Assembly: GCA_030527765.1 (NCBI GenBank)
Contig: JAUNAE010000203.1
Span: 1 to 6,904, forward strand
Source: Eubacteriales bacterium
Lineage (GTDB): Bacteria; Bacillota_A; Clostridia; Lachnospirales; Lachnospiraceae
Length of the DNA: 6,904 nt
Reading direction: 5' to 3'
The stretch's first letter is position 1. Each line of letters starts with the position of its first letter. A model generated the notes under the pieces. The model ran no database searches. It had not been told where the DNA came from and saw only the letters and a program-made list of their open reading frames with translations. Made by a program: the position numbers and the translations under genes. Of this stretch, positions 1 to 5,987 are shown in pieces.

Positions 1-19
1 GTCAGGACAACTGTAAATT

Positions 20-370
20 TTGGAAAAGAAGGTCGATGATTTACAGCAGCAAAATAAAGCTTTATCAGCATATGTGACTGATATAACAGATAGAGTCAAA
101 CAAGAGAATAGTAAGAATGGAATTCCAGCGAAAGAAGAATCTGTATCGATAAGAAAAGAACACGAAGAGAATCATAAAATCGCTATAGATCAAATTCAAG
201 GGAAGATTTCAGCTGCAAAAACTGCGAAAGAAATATACGCGATCTTTTTGGAAGCCGGTGAAAAAAACACCGAGTTTTTGAATGAATTAAAAAGATTAGG
301 CGATCTTGAACGAATATATGGAACGATGGTCAATGAAGCTCGTAAGATCATATCAGAATACTATAAATAA
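20..370 (+). CDS. Hypothetical coiled-coil protein (possible 3' remnant)
   Basis: This is a 116-residue frame that I cannot assign to a family. It is very rich in Lys, Glu and Gln, with no signal peptide or membrane segment, so a cytoplasmic protein is expected. The first 25 or so residues form a heptad pattern (V5, L8, N12, L15, V19, I22, V26 in a/d positions), typical of a coiled coil; the rest looks helical and charged. The only candidate starts are TTG at 20 or ATT at 17. There is no in-frame ATG near the beginning, and only a weak AGGA at 4-7 as ribosome binding site. An in-frame TAA at 14-16 closes the frame just upstream, and the Leu codon before that stop keeps the heptad register, so it may be the tail of a longer gene interrupted by a stop. 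A candidate intrinsic terminator follows 40 bp downstream. That the frame is translated as a separate gene is uncertain. Confidence 0.45.
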   Translation: MEKKVDDLQQQNKALSAYVTDITDRVKQENSKNGIPAKEESVSIRKEHEENHKIAIDQIQGKISAAKTAKEIYAIFLEAGEKNTEFLNELKRLGDLERIYGTMVNEARKIISEYYK

Positions 371-410
371 GTAGGAACATTTATCTGCTATACATTATAA
401 TTACACGCAG

Positions 411-445
411 AGGGCGGTGATGGTCGAATAGATCCACCGCCTTTT
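411..445 (+). terminator. Candidate intrinsic terminator after the coiled-coil ORF
   Basis: A GC-rich stem pairs GGCGGTG (413-419) with CACCGCC (435-441), extendable by an A-T and a G-U pair to 411-443. The loop is 15 nt and the right arm runs into TTTT (442-445). The T run is short, but the position 40 bp after the stop codon at 370 and before the next gene fits Rho-independent termination of the upstream unit. Confidence 0.65.
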
Positions 446-533
446 GTATAACTGTTGCAAGGAATATATAGCATGTTGGAAAAGTGGGAATGTAATGTGT
501 ATTCACCATAGACGGGACATTGTTTGGAAATGT

Positions 534-539
534 ATAATT
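534..539 (+). promoter_or_regulatory. Possible -10 box for the YARHG-peptidase operon
   Basis: A perfect TATAAT lies 65 bp before the ATG at 605, which would give a leader of roughly 60 nt. No convincing -35 hexamer sits 16-18 bp upstream (the bases there read AGACGG), so the assignment rests on the -10 match and on its place between a terminator and a gene. It could be a chance match in AT-rich DNA. Confidence 0.3.
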
Positions 540-591
540 AAGTCAGAGTGTTATATGAGCGATAGTGCTTTGTGGCAAAAGTGCTGATTTC

Positions 592-598
592 GGAGAGG
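592..598 (+). promoter_or_regulatory. Ribosome binding site deciding the start at 605
   Basis: GGAGAGG is followed by a 6-nt spacer and then ATG at 605. It favours this start over the upstream in-frame GTG at 572, which has no comparable purine run and would put 11 extra residues before the signal peptide. An ATG at 600 is in another frame. Confidence 0.8.
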
Positions 599-604
599 AA
601 TGTT

Positions 605-1759
605 ATGAAAAGAAAAATTGTTAAGAAAGTTATGTTTGGAATGGTATGTGCTTCTTTAACCATATCTGCAGGTGCCCTTGCAGTTATGGGTGCTGAGAAG
701 GCAGTGATGTCACAGGGAGAGGGAGATTACATTCTTCCATATAGTGCTGAAAGATATTACACAATGGATGAGATTTCGGGCTTGTCTGCTCAGGAACTGC
801 GCCTGGCAAGAAATGAAATTTTTGCCAGATATGGTCGGAAGTTTAAGGCGGAGGATCTTCAGAATTACTTTAACGGAAAAAGCTGGTATACCCCTATTTA
901 TGACCCGGATAGTTTCTCTGAGGATACGGTGAATGAGATTGAGAAGGCCAATACACAGCTGATCAAGCAGCGAGAGGCACAGTTGGAGAGTGGAGGTGGA
1001 TCTGCAGGAAGTTCTGGAAGTGGGGCCGGATCTTCTGCTCAGAACGCTTCCTGGAGTGGAAAGGGCTTCCATGAGCTTGCTGATTTTTCTCAGTCAATTC
1101 AGGTCGATCTGGATGGAGATGGTACAGGGGAGACAATCTCTATTGATGCGATGGATACGAATCAGTACTCACCTTATGATAAATATCGATTGTATGTAGG
1201 AAATAGTTCGATAGATGGTTCTGCCGAACAAATTTCCACTAAATATTACGGAGTTACTCTGGGACAGAGAAATTATCTGGTGATTTACGAATACGGCCCA
1301 AGTGATGATCCGATGTGCACGTTCTATGGTTATTCAAATGGAGAAGTGTATAAAGCCGGAGAAATCGGTGCATGGATGGATGGCATACAGATTGATGAAG
1401 ATGGATCTATGCACTGTTATACCAACTGTCGCATTTTGCAGACAGATGAGATCGATACGATCTGGAAACCGGGATCAGATGGAAGGATTTCTCAGGTATC
1501 TCAAGATGTCTACACGTTCAAAACTTATAATGATGGACGTTTCTATCGTTTGCTTCAGAATATTGAGGTTTATGATGAACCGAGTTATAATTCCTCTTCC
1601 TATGTTATGACTCCTCAGGGTTCCGTGCAGGTACCGTACACAGACGGCACCGAATGGGTGTATGTTGTGGGAGCATCCGGAGATGGTGGCTGGTACAATT
1701 GTGGCAGTGCAAGCAGTTCAAAATGGGATATTTTTGAAGGTTTGTTTATGGCAGACTGA
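605..1759 (+). CDS. Secreted YARHG-domain protein with SH3-like C-terminus
   Basis: A 384-residue exported protein. Residues 1-26 form a signal peptide: basic KRKIVKK, a hydrophobic core, and a likely signal peptidase I site after the A-L-A at 24-26. Residues about 42-99 match the YARHG domain, an extracellular module of unknown function: the segment ARNEIFARYGRKF (68-80) and the closing KSWYTP (92-97) are diagnostic. A Gly/Ser-rich linker (129-151) follows. A DLDGDG loop (168-173) resembles calcium-binding DxDxDG or FG-GAP-type repeats. The tail (about 316-384), with QNIEVYDEP and two spaced Trp (351, 363), resembles a bacterial SH3-like fold, but only weakly. There is no LPXTG motif or C-terminal helix, so it should be released or held by non-covalent wall binding. 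It lies 66 bp before the C11 peptidase gene on the same strand, probably in one transcript. Its molecular role is unknown; binding to the cell wall or to an extracellular partner is a guess. Gene and export are near certain, the YARHG call is strong. Confidence 0.88.
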   Translation: MKRKIVKKVMFGMVCASLTISAGALAVMGAEKAVMSQGEGDYILPYSAERYYTMDEISGLSAQELRLARNEIFARYGRKFKAEDLQNYFNGKSWYTPIYDPDSFSEDTVNEIEKANTQLIKQREAQLESGGGSAGSSGSGAGSSAQNASWSGKGFHELADFSQSIQVDLDGDGTGETISIDAMDTNQYSPYDKYRLYVGNSSIDGSAEQISTKYYGVTLGQRNYLVIYEYGPSDDPMCTFYGYSNGEVYKAGEIGAWMDGIQIDEDGSMHCYTNCRILQTDEIDTIWKPGSDGRISQVSQDVYTFKTYNDGRFYRLLQNIEVYDEPSYNSSSYVMTPQGSVQVPYTDGTEWVYVVGASGDGGWYNCGSASSSKWDIFEGLFMAD

Positions 1760-1776
1760 AATGGGCTCTTTTGCAT

Positions 1777-1800
1777 TCAAGTCGGGCTCAGCGCGACTGA
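1777..1800 (+). other. Imperfect hairpin between the two secreted-protein genes
   Basis: AGTCG (1780-1784) pairs with CGACT (1794-1798) across a 9-nt loop; with a bulged A, TCA (1777-1779) can extend the stem to GA at 1799-1800. No T run follows, so it is not an intrinsic terminator. It could affect mRNA processing or the relative yield of the two genes, or be incidental. Confidence 0.25.
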
Positions 1801-1808
1801 CATCTGGG

Positions 1809-1815
1809 AAGGGAG
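1809..1815 (+). promoter_or_regulatory. Ribosome binding site for the GTG start at 1826
   Basis: AAGGGAG lies 10 nt before GTG at 1826. It supports a GTG start that gives a proper signal peptide (MKKKKYKLFG...). The next in-frame Met, residue 21, would delete most of the export signal. Confidence 0.7.
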
Positions 1816-1825
1816 CAGAGTTGGT

Positions 1826-4800
1826 GTGAAGAAGAAAAAGTATAAGTTATTTGGGGTGATTTTTTTGCTGCTCACAGGTCTGATAATGACGTCTTTTTGC
1901 AGCAAAGCCGAAAGTAATCAGCGCAAGATTACAGTGATGATTTATATGTGCGGCAGTAACCTGGAGAGTGAAAATGGTGCTGCGACAAGTGACATGGTGG
2001 AGATTCTGAAATCACGCTATGACACAGAGCAGATTAGTGTCATTGCTATGGCCGGAGGAACGACAAAGTGGTGGAGTGGATTTTCCACTGATGAAACTGC
2101 GATTTATGATATTTCCGGAAGCAGACCAACGCAGGTGTATGCTACGGAAACGATGAATATGGGAGAAGCGTCAACGCTTCAGACGTTGCTTGATTTTGGA
2201 TACAACGATTATCCGGCAGAAAAGTTTGCACTCATTCTGTGGGATCATGGCGGTGGCCCAATGCAGGGTGTTTGCTGGGACAGTTTAGCTTACGGTGATA
2301 ATCTGACCATGCTGGAACTTCAGACCGGATTGCAGGAAAGTCCCTTTGCCCGGGAGCCACTGGAGTGGATTGGTTTTGATGCCTGCCTTATGTCATCAGC
2401 GGAAACTGCTTATCTGGTTTCTCCTTATGCGAAGTATATGATTGCATCCCAGGAGACGGAGCCCGGCAGCGGATGGAACTATGCTTTTATGAACGGGCTG
2501 GAAGCGGATGCAAATGGCGGTGAGACGGGAAGAAGAATTATAGATTCCTATTATGATGATACGAATCAAAAGATGCAGGGAAAAGCAGATTTGACTCTGG
2601 CATGTCTGGACTTGTCCAAGTGTGGGGAGTTAGAGAGTGCCATGGATGATTTTTTCGGTGATCTGACACTGGATTTGTCTCGGGAGACCTTTTCTGCATT
2701 ATCAAATATGCGACAGGGTACGAGAGGATTTGGCCGAAGTGATAAGGAAAATCAGGATTTTGACCTTGTAGATCTTGTGGATCTCATTGAGCATTATGAG
2801 AACCAGGTTCCGGAAAAGGGGGAGAAGCTGTTAAATGTATTGCAAAGTATGATTCTATACAACCGTACAAACCTGGATAACAGCAACGGTTTATCCGTAT
2901 ATCATCCTTTTTATAATAAGACGTTCTATCAAAATGGTATCGAAGAATTATACATGTCATATCTGTTTGCACCGGGGTATCTTCAGTATATTCGAAGTTT
3001 CGCCGAGTACTGGCTGGGAGAGGAACTTGGAAACTGGAGAAGAATGGCTTCTTTGATTCACGAAGAGACGACAAGTGAGGAAGATTCTGCAGTCGGAATC
3101 GAACTGACGCAGGAGCAGCTGCAGACGTACGGCTCTTCGGAACTGATTGTTTTGGAAGAAAGGGGATTAGAAGAGAATCGTTATTACAATCAGGTGTTCC
3201 TTACCGATCAGGTTGAGTTGGATGAGACAGGAAAACTGACGGCATCCTATAATGGCGAAGGACTGTATCTGGTTGATGAAGATGGAAATGCGGCAACCGA
3301 AATGCTGGAGTATTACGTGGATGATGGAAAATACTGGATTCCGGTCAATTATATTACAGATGATTTATCGGTGACTCATACGTTGATTTCCTGCAAAAAG
3401 AAGGCTGATGGAGAACCGCTGGAGCAGTTGACCCAGTATGTGTGGGATGAAGCCACCGGTCTGTATACCGATCGTCTTACCATTGCTCCCTCTGATTATG
3501 CAGAGATGAGCATACCTGCAGATAACAAAGTCAAGACTTACGAGGGAGAGCAATTGCTGGAGTTTTCGAAGTGGGATCGGAGTTCTGTATTTTCTCCGAG
3601 AGCGGATTATCTGGATCCTTCTTATAACTGGAATTTTCAGTTTATGGATCAGCAGACAGGAGCAGATCTGTATGCCTGTTTCCAGATTGCAGATACCCAG
3701 GGAAATGTTCACAGCAGTGATCTGATACAGCTGGAAAACCCTAATGTGACATCCATTCCGATCAGGCAGAATTCCTTTGAAGGAGAGAATTACAGGATTG
3801 AGGTAGAGGGGTATCGGATTCGGACAAATGTGAATCCGGGACTGGAATTTGATTTCAAGGTGGAAAATAAGTCTGATAATACACTGAAACTAAGAGCCAA
3901 CATCGGAGATATTCTGATTAACGATCATATCATTTTGGCCGGAAGGTCGATGTGGTTCGAGGCAGAGAAGGGCTGTTACGATGAATACGTTCTGAAAATT
4001 GGTGAGAATGATCTTACGAATGTAGAAGAATTGGAATCTCTCACGGTATATTTACAATGCGATGATGAACAGGTTTTCCGTTTTGAAATGCAGGAGAACG
4101 AACATATTGAAGAACTTGCGGACAAGGTTACGGAATTGAATACCGCATATGAGGATTCTTCTGAGAAATATGAATTATACAATCTGCATGAGGATGAGGA
4201 AGGAAACATCTGCGGTATTTTGTATTACGAAAACCTCACTGAGGACAGAACTCAGGAGTTGCTTTTCGACGAGGTGAAAATCAATTCTTATATTCTGAAG
4301 CTGTATCGGACAATTTCAGGAACTGTTCGACCGAAAACCAGTGTTTATGTGGAATTTAAGGCAGAAAATACGATCTATAATACAAGCGGCTGGAGGAGTG
4401 AGAATGATCCGTTAAATCTTGAGAATTACCTTGGCAAATGCAATGTGAAAGAGATAAAGGAGATTTCTTTCCAATATGCAGGAACGGGAAAGAAAAAGAT
4501 TTCATTTTCGATGGAACAGCCATTTCCGTATGAAGACAGAGGAACGGGAGAGGAAGAACAAGGAGAAATGATCCTGCAGCTTGGTTCGATTACAATGAAA
4601 CTGGACAAAGTTGTTATTGATAAAAATCAAATCGAACTGCGTATTCTAGTCGATAATTCGGGCAGCAAATATCAAACCACCACCCTGTACGAACCGAAAA
4701 TCAATGGCAAAAAGGCAAAGGTGAAAGATGGGTTATTTGAATCTGGAAGCTGTGAATGGAAGGCATCCGGAAATATGACATCTGTCTATTTTGCATCTTT

Positions 4801-5908
4801 CAGAAGAGAAGATGACGAAGATTTATCTGCGTCCTTGGGAGATGCTATTTCGCGAGATGTAGATGCCTTCAGTGTGGTAGGCAAGGTGAATGATGAGGAT
4901 AAAGAGAATTCAAAGGAAGCGTCTTTGCGTGTCCCGTTGGAGTCGTTTGAATTTGCAGTATTTGTGACTGGTAAGGAACACGAAGAACGATTTTATCAGG
5001 TTTCGATAAATCCGAAGAGTGCATACTTGTCAACAACGGATTCCTATGTTGTGCCTCTCTCGGAGACCGATCTGCAATGTGTAGATATAGAAGAGGGAAT
5101 GGAAGCAAAGCCAATTTTTGCTTCGGAAGTTTCTGTTCCGGAAAATTCCGGTGAGATGAAAAAGAAATTCGAGATCGATCTTTCAGGAGAGAATCCAAAA
5201 GATATAAAGAGTGTTTGTGCAGATGTCGTAATGATTTGGACAGAGAAAAACGAAGATGAAGAGGATGAACCTCCGGAAAATCTGCCTCCTTGTTATAACC
5301 TCCTTGCCCGTGTGGATATGACAGAGGAGAAAAACGAAATCTTTATAGGAAATTATTCAGGTCTGGTACTGCGGCAAAAAGGAAACGAAGAGTTCTATAT
5401 TTTTGATTCTATGAGGGAAATGTGGAAATCAGATGGCCGTCAGGTTACTCTTTCTTCAGTTACGGGAGGGCGTCTCAGTCCAAAGAAGCAGTACCAATAT
5501 GCAATGGAGAGTTTTTACGACTTACCGTTGAATTATACAGTAGATTTTGAGGTGGAGATAGATTGTGACAACGAGACGGCTACGGTAACGAAATCTATGG
5601 TAGATGATCATCTGCGGGATCTGAAGAATGTGGCATGGCCGATCATGAGATTTGAGTCTTATTCAAAAACGGGCTATGCAGTTTCTTATCAGCAAAATAT
5701 GGATGGAACTTGTGAAATATTTACGAGTGATGAGGGATATAACTGGGTAGAATCTTATGAGTGCACGTATGAACTTCAGGATCAGCCGATCGAATTATCT
5801 CTTGTTCCGGTTACGGAAGTAAGCGATCAATTATTTGTAAGGTATATTATTACATACAAGGATGGCTCTCAAAAGAGACTTGGTTTTTATCCTTACAATG
5901 AGATGTAG
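1826..5908 (+). CDS. Secreted clostripain-family (C11) cysteine peptidase, very long
   Basis: A 1360-residue exported peptidase of family C11 (clan CD), which cleaves after Arg or Lys. Residues 1-28 form a signal peptide: KKKKYK, a hydrophobic core, and a likely cut after S-K-A (26-28). C25 has a poor lipobox (TSFC, Phe at -1), so a lipoprotein is less likely. The catalytic domain spans about 34-400: opening ITVMIYMCGSNLE, catalytic His141 in LWDHGGG, catalytic Cys187 in GFDACLMSSAE with Asp185 in the expected S1 position, then ASQETEPGSGW and GLSVYHPFYN (355-364). Family members are usually about 400-600 residues; here some 950 more follow. Residues about 410-640 look like the beta-rich region often found behind C11 domains in Clostridia; 653-1000 look like three divergent modules; an acidic stretch (NEDEEDEPPE) comes later. 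There is no C-terminal anchor. The loop between His141 and Cys187 has only one basic residue (R176), so self-cleavage as in clostripain or PmC11 is doubtful. It is probably cotranscribed with the YARHG gene. The family call is strong; the natural substrate is unknown. Confidence 0.9.
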   Translation: MKKKKYKLFGVIFLLLTGLIMTSFCSKAESNQRKITVMIYMCGSNLESENGAATSDMVEILKSRYDTEQISVIAMAGGTTKWWSGFSTDETAIYDISGSRPTQVYATETMNMGEASTLQTLLDFGYNDYPAEKFALILWDHGGGPMQGVCWDSLAYGDNLTMLELQTGLQESPFAREPLEWIGFDACLMSSAETAYLVSPYAKYMIASQETEPGSGWNYAFMNGLEADANGGETGRRIIDSYYDDTNQKMQGKADLTLACLDLSKCGELESAMDDFFGDLTLDLSRETFSALSNMRQGTRGFGRSDKENQDFDLVDLVDLIEHYENQVPEKGEKLLNVLQSMILYNRTNLDNSNGLSVYHPFYNKTFYQNGIEELYMSYLFAPGYLQYIRSFAEYWLGEELGNWRRMASLIHEETTSEEDSAVGIELTQEQLQTYGSSELIVLEERGLEENRYYNQVFLTDQVELDETGKLTASYNGEGLYLVDEDGNAATEMLEYYVDDGKYWIPVNYITDDLSVTHTLISCKKKADGEPLEQLTQYVWDEATGLYTDRLTIAPSDYAEMSIPADNKVKTYEGEQLLEFSKWDRSSVFSPRADYLDPSYNWNFQFMDQQTGADLYACFQIADTQGNVHSSDLIQLENPNVTSIPIRQNSFEGENYRIEVEGYRIRTNVNPGLEFDFKVENKSDNTLKLRANIGDILINDHIILAGRSMWFEAEKGCYDEYVLKIGENDLTNVEELESLTVYLQCDDEQVFRFEMQENEHIEELADKVTELNTAYEDSSEKYELYNLHEDEEGNICGILYYENLTEDRTQELLFDEVKINSYILKLYRTISGTVRPKTSVYVEFKAENTIYNTSGWRSENDPLNLENYLGKCNVKEIKEISFQYAGTGKKKISFSMEQPFPYEDRGTGEEEQGEMILQLGSITMKLDKVVIDKNQIELRILVDNSGSKYQTTTLYEPKINGKKAKVKDGLFESGSCEWKASGNMTSVYFASFRREDDEDLSASLGDAISRDVDAFSVVGKVNDEDKENSKEASLRVPLESFEFAVFVTGKEHEERFYQVSINPKSAYLSTTDSYVVPLSETDLQCVDIEEGMEAKPIFASEVSVPENSGEMKKKFEIDLSGENPKDIKSVCADVVMIWTEKNEDEEDEPPENLPPCYNLLARVDMTEEKNEIFIGNYSGLVLRQKGNEEFYIFDSMREMWKSDGRQVTLSSVTGGRLSPKKQYQYAMESFYDLPLNYTVDFEVEIDCDNETATVTKSMVDDHLRDLKNVAWPIMRFESYSKTGYAVSYQQNMDGTCEIFTSDEGYNWVESYECTYELQDQPIELSLVPVTEVSDQLFVRYIITYKDGSQKRLGFYPYNEM
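3782..4822 (+). repeat. Three divergent Ig-like modules encoded in the C11 peptidase
   Basis: Within the peptidase's C-terminal half, three segments share the pattern: beta strand, [E/D]N-x-[S/T], 16-18 residues, then an I-N pair, then another strand. The copies are VENKSDN...ILINDH (N681 to N699), YENLTED...VKINSY (N803 to N820) and VDNSGSK...PKINGK (N944 to N960), spaced 122 and 141 residues apart. Outside these anchors they hardly match, and the DNA shows no repeat. Similar ENxSD...ING segments occur in secreted clostridial proteins. A beta-sandwich binding or spacer role is inferred. The outer boundaries are approximate. Confidence 0.45.
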
Positions 5909-5919
5909 CACAATTCCTC

Positions 5920-5948
5920 TTGTGAATTTGGACTATTTATGTTAATAT
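5920..5948 (+). promoter_or_regulatory. Promoter of the membrane protein gene
   Basis: A -35 TTGTGA (5920-5925) and a -10 TAATAT (5943-5948) each match 4 of 6 consensus bases, with an ideal 17-bp spacer. Transcription would start near 5955, about 33 nt before the ATG. An overlapping TATAGT (5946-5951) is a better -10 but has no -35 at a good distance. There is no terminator between the peptidase stop (5908) and this promoter, so readthrough from upstream is also possible. Confidence 0.5.
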
Positions 5949-5951
5949 AGT

Positions 5952-5969
5952 TGGTGAATTATTTCACAA
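5952..5969 (+). promoter_or_regulatory. Rex-like operator over the transcription start
   Basis: The 18-bp palindrome TGGTGAA-TTAT-TTCACAA differs by one base from TTGTGAA-N4-TTCACAA, the operator of the redox repressor Rex in several Firmicutes, and its spacer is all A/T as in many known sites. It lies directly after the -10 box, covers the predicted start site, and ends 2 bp before the ribosome binding site, which is a repressor position. Other CACAA-type half-sites occur at 5909-5913, 5920-5926 and 5963-5969. The Rex assignment is inferred from sequence alone. Confidence 0.5.
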
Positions 5970-5987
5970 TTAGGGAGGAAGAGAGAC

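Noticed and set aside
256..279. Terminator-like hairpin inside the first ORF: CGGTG and CACCG around seven A, followed by TTTTT.
   Set aside because: The stem is only 5 bp and two bases separate it from the T run. It lies within an open frame, and a better terminator follows at 411-445.
572..604. Upstream GTG start adding 11 residues to the YARHG protein.
   Set aside because: It has no ribosome binding site, and the extension precedes an otherwise textbook signal peptide that begins at 605.
710..1072. A 120-codon open frame on the - strand.
   Set aside because: It overlaps the YARHG domain and Gly/Ser linker coding region; the low-complexity linker on the other strand keeps the frame open.
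1898..1900. Lipoprotein cysteine (C25) in the peptidase signal peptide.
   Set aside because: The residue before the Cys is Phe, which does not fit a lipobox, while S-K-A at 26-28 gives a reasonable signal peptidase I site. Not fully excluded.
5909..5924. Small hairpin CACAA-N6-TTGTG just after the peptidase stop as a terminator.
   Set aside because: Five AT-rich pairs with no proper T run are too weak. The bases are better explained as half-sites and the -35 element.
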